A stretch of 62,072 nucleotides of DNA from an uncultured Alphaproteobacteria bacterium (lineage in GTDB: Bacteria; Pseudomonadota; Alphaproteobacteria; HIMB59; GCA-002718135): contig CACIED010000006.1 in the NCBI GenBank assembly GCA_902585605.1, positions 1 to 62,072 of the forward strand, in the 5' to 3' direction. Shown here piece after piece: positions 1-7,891 of this stretch. Both the position numbers and the translations under genes were made by a program. Each line of letters opens with the position of its first letter. Positions within the stretch are counted from its first letter, which is position 1. The notes beneath the pieces are model-generated. The model worked only from the letters and a program-made list of their open reading frames with translations. It was not told the DNA's origin and did not search any database.

Positions 1-1
1 T

Positions 2-133
<132 letters not shown>

Positions 134-259
134 TTATCCCTGTCTAGCTTTCATTCTGGGATTTTTCTTATTAATTACATAAATCCTACCTTTTCTACGG
201 ACGATTTTACAATCCTTATCTCTAGTTTTGGCAGTTTTTAATGAACATTTAACTTTCAT
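134..259 (-). CDS. rpmJ: 50S ribosomal protein L36 (YkgO/zinc-free type)
   Basis: A 41-aa protein beginning [10 protein letters not shown] and ending NPRMKARQG. The core [15 protein letters not shown] and the ARQG end match the 41-aa L36 type found in alphaproteobacteria and as YkgO in enterics. It lacks the Cys/His zinc ligands of the 38-aa type; the two cysteines present (residues 5 and 17) are not at ligand positions. It is a basic component of the 50S subunit. The gene is easily missed because of its length. It converges on trxB with zero spacing and is divergent from the gamma-glutamyltransferase-family gene. Ribosomal proteins of this size have no plausible alternative reading here. Confidence 0.93.
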   Translation of the reverse strand: MKVKCSLKTAKTRDKDCKIVRRKGRIYVINKKNPRMKARQG

Positions 260-266
260 AAAATGC

Positions 267-295
267 GCTTTAAATTCTGGGATTTGTTTTGTCAA
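267..295 (-). promoter_or_regulatory. candidate sigma-70 promoter for rpmJ
   Basis: On the minus strand a perfect TTGACA (290-295) precedes rpmJ. The only -10 candidates are weak: TAAAGC at 267-272 with a 17-nt spacer, or TTTAAA at 269-274 with a 15-nt spacer. The position, just upstream of the ATG at 259, is right for a short leader. Based on hexamers alone. Confidence 0.35.
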
Positions 296-316
296 ACATA
301 TATTGTCTGAATTAAT

Positions 317-1903
317 ATGAGAAAGTTATCTTACCCAGGAAGATCTAATGTTTTAGCTCAAAATGGCATGGTGGCAACATCAAATCCATTAAGCTCTATG
401 GCTGGTATCAATGTACTTCAAAAAGGTGGAAATGCTGTTGATGCTGCGATCGCGGCTTCAGCTGTTCAAGCTGTAGTATGTCCTAGCGCAACAGGAATTG
501 GTGGAGATTGTTTTGCAATTATTTCGATGAATGGGAAAAAACCAATTGCTGTAAATGGTTCTGGAATTGCTCCAAAAAAAGCAAATCTTCAATTTTATAG
601 AGATAATAAAATAAAAAGTATTGGCTTAACAAGTCCACATTCAGTTACTATTCCTGGAGCAGTTCATGCATGGTGTGCTATGCATGAAAAATTTGGAAGG
701 ATTGATTTTAAAGAAGTTTTATCCAGTGCAGAAAACTTTGCTAGAAATGGATTTCCTGTTCATGAAGTTGAAGCTATTGCATGGAAAGAGAATGAAAAAA
801 AACTTAAAAAAAACCCTAATTCAAAAAAATTATTTTTAAATAGAAATATTAGTTATGATTATGGTGAAGTTTTTAAAAATATTCCTTTAGCAAATACTTT
901 AAGAGTTATCTCAAAAAATAAAATTAAAGGATTTTATAAAAGTGAAATAACAAAGGACATGGTCAAGACACTAAATAAACTTGGTGGACTACATACAGAA
1001 GAAGATTTCTATAATCAAAAAACATTATTTTCAAAAACAATTACAAATTCATATAGAAATTTAAAGATTCATCAATGTCCGCTAAATAGTCCTGGATTAG
1101 TTGTTTTGATGATGATGGCAATGATTGAGAAGTTAAATATCAAAAAATACAATCATTCAAGTTTTGAAAGGTATCATCTTCAAGCTGAAATTTCAAAAAT
1201 ATGTTTTGAAGTTAAAGAAAAAATATTTGGTGATCCTAATTTTAATAATATAAATATTAAATATTATTTAAGTGATAAATATATAAGCTCTTTATGTTCG
1301 AGAATAAATAAAAATAAAATTTACTCTTCAAAAAAAAGCTATGTAACTTCTCATCCTGAAACAATATATTTAAGTGTTGTAGATAGAGATTTGAATTCAG
1401 TATCTTTTATTAATTCAATATGTCATGGTTTTGGAAGCGGAATTACAAGTAATAAAACAGGAATTCTTTTTCAAAATAGAGGTGTAAATTTCAGATTAGA
1501 AGACAATCACCCAAACTCGATTGATAGTCAAAAAAGACCACTTCATACAATAATCCCTGGTCTAATAACTAATAAGAATGATGAGACCTTGTATTCTTAT
1601 GGGGTAATGGGAGGGCAATATCAACCAATTGGTCAATCCCATTTTATTCAAAATATAATTGACTACAACATGTCAGTGCAAGAAGGTTTAGATTTGCCTA
1701 GGGCATTTGCTCTTGATGGCATCTTAAATGTAGAAAATTCATTAAATGATAAAATTGTAAAAAAATTAGGTAAAATTGGTCATAAAATTAAAATAAACAA
1801 AAATGCTATTGGTGGTGGTCAATGTATAAAAATAGATAGAAAAAATGGTGTACTTATCGGGGGATCAGATCCACGAAAGGATGGTATGGCAATAGGCTAT
1901 TAG
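317..1903 (+). CDS. gamma-glutamyltransferase-family N-terminal nucleophile hydrolase
   Basis: A 528-aa protein of the GGT family, which self-cleaves to free an N-terminal Thr that attacks gamma-glutamyl or related amide bonds. The N-terminal part shows the family pattern [19 protein letters not shown] (about 29-47) and [11 protein letters not shown]. The predicted nucleophile is Thr349 in [12 protein letters not shown], aligned with the TTHYSVVD site of classical GGT, followed by GFGSG (371-375). [12 protein letters not shown] (about 429-440) resembles the YwrD-type subgroup. No signal peptide is visible, so it is probably cytoplasmic, unlike periplasmic GGTs. The segment NGSGIAP (80-86) has Ile where many members carry Arg, so the substrate need not be glutathione. 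It has no recognisable Shine-Dalgarno and stops one base before guaC. Confidence 0.8.
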   Translation: MRKLSYPGRSNVLAQNGMVATSNPLSSMAGINVLQKGGNAVDAAIAASAVQAVVCPSATGIGGDCFAIISMNGKKPIAVNGSGIAPKKANLQFYRDNKIKSIGLTSPHSVTIPGAVHAWCAMHEKFGRIDFKEVLSSAENFARNGFPVHEVEAIAWKENEKKLKKNPNSKKLFLNRNISYDYGEVFKNIPLANTLRVISKNKIKGFYKSEITKDMVKTLNKLGGLHTEEDFYNQKTLFSKTITNSYRNLKIHQCPLNSPGLVVLMMMAMIEKLNIKKYNHSSFERYHLQAEISKICFEVKEKIFGDPNFNNINIKYYLSDKYISSLCSRINKNKIYSSKKSYVTSHPETIYLSVVDRDLNSVSFINSICHGFGSGITSNKTGILFQNRGVNFRLEDNHPNSIDSQKRPLHTIIPGLITNKNDETLYSYGVMGGQYQPIGQSHFIQNIIDYNMSVQEGLDLPRAFALDGILNVENSLNDKIVKKLGKIGHKIKINKNAIGGGQCIKIDRKNGVLIGGSDPRKDGMAIGY

Positions 1904-1904
1904 T

Positions 1905-2942
1905 CTATACTTTCCCAAAAGTGTCATTATACTGATTATTTACTCTTACAAATGTCGTACACTTACTAAGCTGTTTTAATGATGCGGCACCAACATATGT
2001 ACAACTACTTCTTACTCCTCCTAAAATATCTCTGATTGTACTATCTAACGAATTCTTCATTCGTATTTTAACTTTCTTTCCTTCGGATGATCTATAATTT
2101 GCTAGACCGCCATAATGTTTCTCGTTAGCTTCTTCAGAGCTCGATCCATAAAATTCAATGTATTTAATTCCTTTCTCTTCAATTATGTCACCTCCACCTT
2201 CTTTATGTCCTGCTAACATTCCACCAAGCATAACAAAATCTGCGCCAGCACCAAATCCCTTTGCAACATCTCCAGGACAAGTACATCCACCGTCAGCAAT
2301 AATATGTGCTCCTAATCCATGTGCTGCATCAGCACATTCCATTACGGCACTTAATTGTGGATAACCTACTCCTGTTTGTATTCTAGTGGTACAGACACTT
2401 CCAGGACCGATACCAACTTTAACAATATCCGCGCCACTTAGTACTAATTCCTGAGTCATATCTGCAGTAACAACATTACCGGCAATAATAGTTTTTTTTG
2501 GATATTTTTTTCTTACTTCGGATACAAAATTACTAAAGTTTTCTGAATATCCATTTGCTACATCAATACAGATAAATTTAAATTTTGGATATTTTTTTAA
2601 AATTGAATTTAACCTATTGTAACTATCTTTACTTGTACCACAACTTAAAGCAATTGAATCAAAGAAAGTATTTTTTTTATAAATAGTTCCTATTTGATTA
2701 ATATCATGCTGTTTTGTTAGGGCAGTCATTAGTTTGTGAGAAGTAAGTTTTTTTGCAACATCTATTTCACCAACACCATCCATATTAGAAGCTATTATTG
2801 GAATTCCTTTCCATAATGATCTTGAGTGTTTGAAAGTATATTTTCTATTCAAATCAACATCTTTCCTACTTTTTAAAGTACTTCTCTTTGGTCTAAAAAG
2901 GACATCTGAGTAGTCAAGTTTTATTTCTTCTTCTATTCTCAT
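1905..2942 (-). CDS. guaC: GMP reductase
   Basis: A 345-aa TIM-barrel enzyme of the IMPDH/GMPR family, close to the 347 aa of E. coli GuaC. It reductively deaminates GMP to IMP with NADPH, returning guanine nucleotides to the IMP node. The catalytic loop [11 protein letters not shown] carries Cys184. [10 protein letters not shown] (50-59) and [27 protein letters not shown] are also characteristic. There is no CBS-domain insertion, which argues for GMP reductase over IMP dehydrogenase. It converges on the preceding + strand gene with a 1-nt gap and is divergent from ispA. No other purine gene lies nearby. Confidence 0.93.
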   Translation of the reverse strand: MRIEEEIKLDYSDVLFRPKRSTLKSRKDVDLNRKYTFKHSRSLWKGIPIIASNMDGVGEIDVAKKLTSHKLMTALTKQHDINQIGTIYKKNTFFDSIALSCGTSKDSYNRLNSILKKYPKFKFICIDVANGYSENFSNFVSEVRKKYPKKTIIAGNVVTADMTQELVLSGADIVKVGIGPGSVCTTRIQTGVGYPQLSAVMECADAAHGLGAHIIADGGCTCPGDVAKGFGAGADFVMLGGMLAGHKEGGGDIIEEKGIKYIEFYGSSSEEANEKHYGGLANYRSSEGKKVKIRMKNSLDSTIRDILGGVRSSCTYVGAASLKQLSKCTTFVRVNNQYNDTFGKV

Positions 2943-3004
2943 AAATACATTCGCATATTTGTATTAAATAATTTAGAAATTAAAACAAATATAAATTGTT
3001 ATCT

Positions 3005-3886
3005 ATGAACTTAAATACGTTAATAAATGCAAATAAAAGAAAGTTTGATATTAAATTTAAAAAACTTTTAAAAAATAAACTAGATAAATCAAGTTTATCA
3101 AATGCAATCTTTTATGGCTCTATGAATGGAGGAAAAAGAATAAGGCCATTTTTAGTAATGGAGTCTGCAAAAATAGCAAAAATTTCATCAAATGATGCCT
3201 TTATTATAGCCTCATGTATAGAATGTATACATTCGTATTCCTTAATTCACGATGATTTACCATCAATGGATGATGATGATTACAGAAGAGGTAAATTAAG
3301 TACTCATAAAAAATTTAATGAAGCTACTGCAATTTTAGCAGGAGATGCTTTACATGATTTAGCATTTGAATTGATCTCAGGAAATTTTAAAAATAAAAAT
3401 GTTATTTCTAGATTAAGTTTAATAAATTATCTTTCTTTGTGTATTGGATATAAAGGATTAGCTCTTGGTCAAGCTTTAGATTTAGAATACGAAAATAAAA
3501 AATTATCTAAAAATAAAATTTTAGATATGTATTCTAAAAAAACTGGCAAGTTATTCGAATTCTCTTTTTCTGCGCCTTTTATATTAAAAGATAAAAGTAA
3601 AATAGATATTCAATTTGCAAAAGATTATGGAATGTTATTTGGTTTAATATTTCAAATTATAGATGACTTAATCGATGAAATTGGAACTTTTAAGAAAATT
3701 GGAAAAACACCAGGTAAAGATGTTGAACAAGGCAAAAGTACGTTACTAAAATTAATTGGTGAAAAACAAGTTACTGATTTATGTAATAATAAAATAAATA
3801 CTTTTGTAAAAAAATATAAAAATAAAATAAGTCAAAACCCGATACTAATAAAAATGCTAGAATTTGGAATGGATCGACTAAATTAA
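3005..3886 (+). CDS. ispA: polyprenyl synthetase (farnesyl/geranyl diphosphate synthase type)
   Basis: A 293-aa trans-isoprenyl diphosphate synthase condensing IPP with allylic diphosphates. It has the first Asp-rich motif in LIHDDLPSMDDDDYRRG, the second in QIIDDLIDEIG, and GGKRIRP near the N terminus for diphosphate binding. Length fits short-chain FPP synthase (about 300 aa) rather than octaprenyl synthase. I chose the ATG at 3005; an in-frame TTG at 2996 would add three residues but nothing supports it. A TATAAA at 2990-2995 implies a very short leader. It supplies precursors for ubiquinone and undecaprenyl lipids; ispG lies elsewhere in the window. The stop shares the tetramer TTAA with the opposite-strand gene. 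Confidence 0.88.
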   Translation: MNLNTLINANKRKFDIKFKKLLKNKLDKSSLSNAIFYGSMNGGKRIRPFLVMESAKIAKISSNDAFIIASCIECIHSYSLIHDDLPSMDDDDYRRGKLSTHKKFNEATAILAGDALHDLAFELISGNFKNKNVISRLSLINYLSLCIGYKGLALGQALDLEYENKKLSKNKILDMYSKKTGKLFEFSFSAPFILKDKSKIDIQFAKDYGMLFGLIFQIIDDLIDEIGTFKKIGKTPGKDVEQGKSTLLKLIGEKQVTDLCNNKINTFVKKYKNKISQNPILIKMLEFGMDRLN

Positions 3887-4293
3887 AAGTGTACTATTTT
3901 TTTTGCTAAATATAATCCGGATGTAGCTGATACAGCTGTCAATGAACCACCCCAGAACATATCTACGAAAGTAACAGTTGGTGACCATCCTTTGAGTACT
4001 GCCATATTTGTTAAATTATATGTACCATATGCAACCAAACCAAATATGAAGCCAGTATACAATGTTTTCATTAAGTTACCAGAATCAACACAAGGTTGAA
4101 TTACAACCAAGGCCATACCAAAGACATATAGTATGTAAAAAAGAGCGGCAGCCCACATTACAGGTTTATCAGCTAATAAATTACCAATTAATGGTCTATA
4201 AAAAGACTTTGTAGCAAAGCTTAACCAAATTACATCTATTATTAGGAAAATCAATGAAGCAATTAGAGTGGCTACTATTAAACATTTAAACAT
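3883..4293 (-). CDS. DUF2177 family membrane protein
   Basis: A small, very hydrophobic protein of about 136 aa with four predicted membrane segments. It matches the DUF2177 pattern: FLIIDVIWLSF then FYRPLIGNLLADKPVMWAAALFYILY, and the later GLVAYGTYNLTNMAVLKGW followed by DMFWGG. Function is unknown; in other bacteria relatives often sit with photolyase or lipid-modification genes, but none is here. The start at 4293 (MFKCLIVATL) puts the first helix at the N terminus as in the family; in-frame ATGs at 4311 and 4326 would add up to 11 residues. Confidence 0.75.
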   Translation of the reverse strand: MFKCLIVATLIASLIFLIIDVIWLSFATKSFYRPLIGNLLADKPVMWAAALFYILYVFGMALVVIQPCVDSGNLMKTLYTGFIFGLVAYGTYNLTNMAVLKGWSPTVTFVDMFWGGSLTAVSATSGLYLAKKIVHF

Positions 4294-4770
4294 ATTATAT
4301 AGATATATCATATTATTAAATTTCAAGAATATTTATTTAAATTTCTACAGTGATATTGCGAGGATTGAATTTATAAATTCTACGTATAGAGTTTATCACC
4401 ACTAGGCTAGGCAATCTGAAAAAAGATTTTTTTAATATTTCATATATTGTCAAATGTGTCAAACTCACTAGTAAGTATGCATAGTTATGATTCCTGAGTA
4501 TATTTTTATTTGAAACTTGCATTTTCTGATAAATTTTATTTGATTTAATCATTAACTGTTTATCAAAAGTAGAAGATATAGTTTTATTATTTGAAATAAA
4601 GTAAGGTCGATCTAATTTAGTATTTAATTAGTTTTTTTTAAATATATTGATGTTGCATCATTGAATAAATCTTTATACGATAATAAAATTAATTTATCAA
4701 ATTTAGAAAATTTTTTTAGTACTGTATTGTTTCTATAAGATAGATAAAAAAAATAAATACGATTATTTGA
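4294..4770. other. sparse AT-rich interval
   Basis: About 480 bases with no gene I can recognise. It holds one doubtful 71-codon minus-strand frame (4337-4552) and, on the plus strand near 4640-4745, a 36-codon open stretch with no good start codon. A weak 5-bp hairpin (4413-4428) is followed by a T run but follows no + strand gene. In a window where most gaps are under 100 bases this may be a decayed gene, though no similarity is visible to prove it. Confidence 0.4.
4337..4552 (-). CDS. hypothetical protein, doubtful
   Basis: A 71-codon frame rich in Ile, Asn and Lys with a mildly hydrophobic middle (YAYLLVSLTHLTIYEIL). I recognise no domain, signal peptide or Shine-Dalgarno, and it overlaps nothing. 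In DNA this AT-rich an open frame of this size can arise by chance. It could be a remnant of a longer gene or a lineage-specific small protein. Confidence 0.2.
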   Translation of the reverse strand: MIKSNKIYQKMQVSNKNILRNHNYAYLLVSLTHLTIYEILKKSFFRLPSLVVINSIRRIYKFNPRNITVEI

Positions 4771-4980
4771 TTACTCAATTTTTTTTATTTTCTTTTTCTT
4801 ATTTATCATTCTTTTTATTGGATAGTAAATAACACCAAAAAGTGCTAAGAATAACGCTACAAATATCCCTAAGACAGCTACAATAAAACCACCACTCATA
4901 CCGGGCCCAACATAAGCTAGAGCGAAATTGGGTAAAATAATTAAAAACAAAATGATTTTTATATTTATTAAATTTAGCAT
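4771..4980 (-). CDS. small membrane protein with YVGPGMSGG motif
   Basis: A 69-aa protein. Residues 1-22 look like a cleavable signal peptide (IILFLIILPNFALA), then YVGPGMSGGF, one strong membrane helix (about 32-54), a VIYYPIKR membrane-exit motif and a Lys-rich tail. I recall this layout, a signal peptide, (Y)xGPG(M/L)xxG, one helix and YYPIKR, as a recurrent small protein in marine alphaproteobacteria beside large envelope proteins; no function is known to me. Its ATG lies inside the end of the arylsulfotransferase-like gene (7-nt overlap), so the two are probably co-translated and act together at the inner membrane. Confidence 0.7.
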   Translation of the reverse strand: MLNLINIKIILFLIILPNFALAYVGPGMSGGFIVAVLGIFVALFLALFGVIYYPIKRMINKKKKIKKIE

Positions 4981-6326
4981 TTATTATTTTTTTTTATTTT
5001 TTTTATGTAATTAATTAATTCAAAATCGTCAATAATTGATGACCAATTTAATATATATACCTTTCCATTTTTAGCTCTATTAATATATTCCCACTCCAAA
5101 TCTCCTTTATTATTTAACAATAAAATTCTTCCATAATTTTGTTCTTCTAAAAATAAAGATGAGTCATTTAGAATATGATGCAAACCTTCAGTTTCTGTTT
5201 TAAAACTCAATTTAATTAATTGATCATTAAACTTTTTTGTGAATTTATTTGTTTCAAAATTATAAATTAAAATTTCACTATTTTTTTTTATTATTTCACC
5301 CTTTGGGGTCCAAATTGTATTATTATTAAATATAGAAATTTCTTTTTCACTTAAAATATCAACATCATGTTGCTGAAAAAATGGGCCTGATATAATTCTA
5401 ATTATTTTATTTGTATTAGGTCTGAACAAAATAATTATTGATTGATGTCTTAAACTAAGAAAAACATCACCTTTTTTCCAAAATGGACCATCTTTAAGAA
5501 CTGGCTCAATATCATTAAGATGAATAGGGTCATTTGAAAATGTGTTAAGCTTACCAATAATCATATTTTCTAAATTATGTTCAAAAAGAATTTCTGTAAC
5601 TGATTTATTATACAAAATTCTATTTTCTTTTGAAATTTTAGTTATTGCATCATCTGTAAATGAATTAATATCTATTCCATCTATATATTTTGCTAATTTG
5701 CTTGGATAGTTCTGAGTTGGAGTCCAAAAATTACCATCATAGTCCTTTGCTATTGAATGATGAAAAATATCTTCATCATTTATCCAAAGAATATTACTAC
5801 AGAAATCAATCTTGACCAAAGGTGAAAAGCCTTGAAAAATTATGTCACCATTATCTGTAAGTAATGGATTAAATAATCTAAAAGATTTTGAATTTTTCTC
5901 TATTTTAAATTTTTCAAACTCTTTTTTATTTTCAGTTAATTTAAGAATTTTATTTACATCTGTTTTCCAACTATGAATAATTGAAAAGTTTTCAAGATCA
6001 ATTAATTCAATAACACTTTGTTTTAAATCTCCATCATATCTTGAAAGAAGTAACAGCTCATTTCTAGGTTTAAAATTGTGCCTAATAAAACCTTTTTTTT
6101 CTGCATAACGATCTATTTCAACGGATAAATCTACACCAGACCAATTTTTAATTAAAAAACTAAAATTAGAAGGTAGGTCAGAGATAAAATTTAATACCTT
6201 GTAAGCTATTCTATCTTTTTGACCTTTTATTAGTTCCTCTTTTAAAAGACTACCATAAGCAATCAACAATATAGTAAACAAAATAATTACTAAATATAAA
6301 ATCCAAATTTCAATTTTCTTAAACAT
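4974..6326 (-). CDS. arylsulfotransferase-like (ASST family) membrane-anchored protein
   Basis: A 450-aa protein with an N-terminal membrane anchor (about 8-28) and a predicted extracytoplasmic beta-propeller. Repeated blade-like stretches (YDGDLKQSVIELIDLENFSIIHSW; GPFFQQHDVDILSEKEISIFNNN; NYGRILLLNNKGDLEWEY) fit the Arylsulfotrans_2/ASST family. Classical ASST moves sulfate between phenols using a catalytic His; LRHQS and QQHDVDI are the His-containing candidates here, but I cannot assign one. Such family members are common in marine genomes with unproven activity. It overlaps the small GPG-motif membrane gene downstream. A minus-strand TATAAT (6343-6348) precedes it by 16 nt. Confidence 0.6.
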   Translation of the reverse strand: MFKKIEIWILYLVIILFTILLIAYGSLLKEELIKGQKDRIAYKVLNFISDLPSNFSFLIKNWSGVDLSVEIDRYAEKKGFIRHNFKPRNELLLLSRYDGDLKQSVIELIDLENFSIIHSWKTDVNKILKLTENKKEFEKFKIEKNSKSFRLFNPLLTDNGDIIFQGFSPLVKIDFCSNILWINDEDIFHHSIAKDYDGNFWTPTQNYPSKLAKYIDGIDINSFTDDAITKISKENRILYNKSVTEILFEHNLENMIIGKLNTFSNDPIHLNDIEPVLKDGPFWKKGDVFLSLRHQSIIILFRPNTNKIIRIISGPFFQQHDVDILSEKEISIFNNNTIWTPKGEIIKKNSEILIYNFETNKFTKKFNDQLIKLSFKTETEGLHHILNDSSLFLEEQNYGRILLLNNKGDLEWEYINRAKNGKVYILNWSSIIDDFELINYIKKIKKNNKC

Positions 6327-6606
6327 AATGTTTATATTAATTATTATACAGATCTCTTACTTATGTTTAATCATTTGTAATATATTTTTATAATGTCTAA
6401 TATAATTAATTTAAAGAAAACAAGATAAATTAAATCAAATAATAGATAAAAAGAAGTAAGGGAGAATCTAAAATCAAAATTCTTCAAAAAATAGTTAGAT
6501 AATTTTTTAAAAAAACTCTCAAAATACAAAACATTTGTGAAAATAATGTCAAAATGAAATTGTAGAATTAAACATAAAATAAAAGTATAACTGACATAAC
6601 ACTAAT
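6327..6606. other. noncoding AT-rich interval
   Basis: About 280 bases between the ASST-like gene and the tRNA terminator. It contains only a minus-strand TATAAT (6343-6348) likely serving the ASST-like gene and scattered short AT hairpins. I see no open frame or structured RNA. Confidence 0.5.
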
Positions 6607-6626
6607 AAAAAGATATGGAAATATCT
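6607..6626 (-). terminator. hairpin plus T-run after tRNA-Val
   Basis: On the minus strand, 8 nt past the encoded CCA, AGATAT and ATATCT form a perfect 6-bp stem with a 4-nt loop (6611-6626), followed by four Ts (6610-6607). The position and order fit an intrinsic terminator, but the stem is mostly A-T and therefore weak. Confidence 0.45.
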
Positions 6627-6633
6627 GTTAAGA

Positions 6634-6708
6634 TGGTGGGTGCGACAGGGATTGAACCTGTGACCCCTGCCGTGTCGAGGCAGTGCTCTACCGCTGAGCT
6701 ACGCACCC
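6634..6708 (-). tRNA. tRNA-Val (anticodon GAC), CCA encoded
   Basis: A complete cloverleaf of 72 nt plus an encoded CCA (6634-6636). The acceptor stem is GGGTGCG/CGCACCC with discriminator A (6637). The D arm is GCTC-AGCGGTA-GAGC, the anticodon stem CTGCC/GGCAG, the T arm ACAGG-TTCAATC-CCTGT. The 7-nt anticodon loop is TCGACAC, placing GAC at 34-36, which decodes GUC/GUU. Position 33 is C rather than the near-universal U. All stems pair perfectly, so it looks functional. It is the only tRNA in the window and stands alone between two protein genes. Confidence 0.93.
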
Positions 6709-6742
6709 AAAAAGTCTTTTTTTTTAAAAAGCTTGTTATAGG

Positions 6743-6770
6743 AATATAATGACTTTGAAAGCTAAAGCAA
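6743..6770 (-). promoter_or_regulatory. candidate promoter of tRNA-Val
   Basis: On the minus strand TTGCTT (6765-6770), a 16-nt spacer and TATATT (6743-6748) lie about 34 nt before the tRNA 5' end, leaving a short leader for RNase P to remove. The hexamers are imperfect and AT background is high. Confidence 0.3.
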
Positions 6771-6800
6771 TAATTGAAAGCTTTTTTGAAATCTTTAAAT

Positions 6801-6839
6801 TTTACTTAATTTAACCTTTTTTAATCATTATTAAGTAAA
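6801..6839. repeat. 10-bp inverted repeat upstream of the GNAT operon
   Basis: The arms TTTACTTAAT (6801-6810) and ATTAAGTAAA (6830-6839) are perfect complements separated by 19 nt. It lies about 90 nt before the GNAT start in a 220-base gap. It could be a regulator-binding site or a chance AT palindrome; no T-run follows to make it a terminator. Confidence 0.35.
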
Positions 6840-6920
6840 TAATTTATAAAAATATTGATCAATTTTTTATTAAATAATATTCAGAGTTTAGAATTATTCA
6901 CATAATATAATATTGAAATT

Positions 6921-6925
6921 AGGAG
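6921..6925 (+). promoter_or_regulatory. Shine-Dalgarno AGGAG
   Basis: AGGAG lies 4 nt before the ATG at 6930. Clear Shine-Dalgarno sequences are rare among the genes of this window, so this one fixes the start of the GNAT gene. A TATAAT at 6906-6911 just upstream could be its -10 element. Confidence 0.7.
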
Positions 6926-6929
6926 ATAA

Positions 6930-7430
6930 ATGAAGGTAAAAAGAAATAATTTTACAGAAAATGAAATCTCTAAAGCTCTAAAAATTTACAATTATTTTAT
7001 TGAAAATTCATTATCTAATTTTGAGGAAAAAAAATTATCTAAATCAACATTTAATTTATTATTGAAAAAAATAAAAAAAAATAAATTACCATTTATTTTA
7101 GCAACTAAAGATAATGAAGTTATTGGATTAGCCTTTGTAAATAATTTTAGAGAAAAAAGTGGGTATAGATTTTCATATGAACATTCAATCTATATTGATC
7201 CAGCTTTTATTAATAAAGGTTATGGTAATAAAGTACTAAAAGAACTTGTTAAAATATGTAAAAAAATTGCAAAGATTAAAAATTTGATAGCAGTAATTGG
7301 TGGAAAAAATAATTTTGCTTCAATAAACATTCATAAAAAAAATGGTTTTGATTATATTGGAACTATAAAGAAAGCTGGTTTTAAAAAAAATAGGTGGGTT
7401 GACTCAATTTATATGCAAAAAAGATTATGA
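6930..7430 (+). CDS. GNAT family N-acetyltransferase (phosphinothricin acetyltransferase-like)
   Basis: A 166-aa GNAT protein. The order of motifs follows the PAT/bar group: IYNYFIENSLSNFEE near the N terminus, YRFSYEHSIYIDPAFINKGYGNKVL (about 86-110) with the acetyl-CoA pyrophosphate loop NKGYGNK, and a GFKKNRWVDSIYMQ ending like the family's GRWLDVVLMQ. Members acetylate small amines such as methionine sulfone or phosphinothricin; the natural substrate here is unknown. Its stop overlaps the ATG of the flavin reductase-like gene by 4 nt, and the M23 peptidase gene follows with no gap, so the three form an operon without an obvious common theme. Confidence 0.8.
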   Translation: MKVKRNNFTENEISKALKIYNYFIENSLSNFEEKKLSKSTFNLLLKKIKKNKLPFILATKDNEVIGLAFVNNFREKSGYRFSYEHSIYIDPAFINKGYGNKVLKELVKICKKIAKIKNLIAVIGGKNNFASINIHKKNGFDYIGTIKKAGFKKNRWVDSIYMQKRL

Positions 7431-7891
7431 AAAAAGTAAGCACTAAGAATTTTAAAAAAACACTTAGTAAGTTTTCGACTGGAATTACTGTTGTATGTGT
7501 TAAAAATAATAATTCAATATATGGGAAAACTGTTAATTCATTTAACTCTTTATCTCTCAACCCTCCTATGGTTTTGTTTTCTTTAGGTAATTACTCATCT
7601 TCTATAAAGAAGTTTTTAAGAACTAAATTTTTATCAATAAATATTTTATCTAGTAAGCAAAAAAAAATATCTGAAAATTTTGCCTCAACTACACCTAATT
7701 TGGCAAATATAAAATTTATTGAAGGGAGAAATAAAACAGCAATTATACCCAATTGCATAGCAAATCTTGAATGTAAACTAATTGATAAAATCAAAAAAGG
7801 CGATCACATAATTTTTATATGTAAGATATTAGAACTAAAATCTAACGATAAATTGAAGCCACTTGTATATTTTAATTCAAAATATTTCTAG
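7427..7891 (+). CDS. flavin reductase-like, FMN-binding split-barrel protein
   Basis: A 154-aa protein of the flavin_reduct (PF01613) fold: FSTGITVVCVKN (16-27), GKTVNSFNSLSLNPPMVLFSLG (the flavin-contacting stretch, normally GMTxSSFxSVSLxPPLV), and a short C-terminal HxxxxxxxxxL segment (DHIIFICKILEL). Members supply reduced FMN/FAD to two-component monooxygenases or are flavin-binding proteins of unknown role. No monooxygenase partner is near. It starts within the GNAT stop (ATGA overlap). Length is typical. Confidence 0.75.
   Translation: MKKVSTKNFKKTLSKFSTGITVVCVKNNNSIYGKTVNSFNSLSLNPPMVLFSLGNYSSSIKKFLRTKFLSINILSSKQKKISENFASTTPNLANIKFIEGRNKTAIIPNCIANLECKLIDKIKKGDHIIFICKILELKSNDKLKPLVYFNSKYF

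Noticed and set aside
2158..2364. 68-codon + strand frame
   Set aside because: It lies wholly inside guaC on the other strand and has no family match; guaC is unambiguous.
4413..4433. 5-bp hairpin with T-run on the + strand
   Set aside because: No + strand gene ends just before it and the stem is too weak; chance in AT-rich DNA.
4640..4745. 36-codon + strand open stretch
   Set aside because: No credible start codon or similarity; could be a remnant but is not supportable as a gene.
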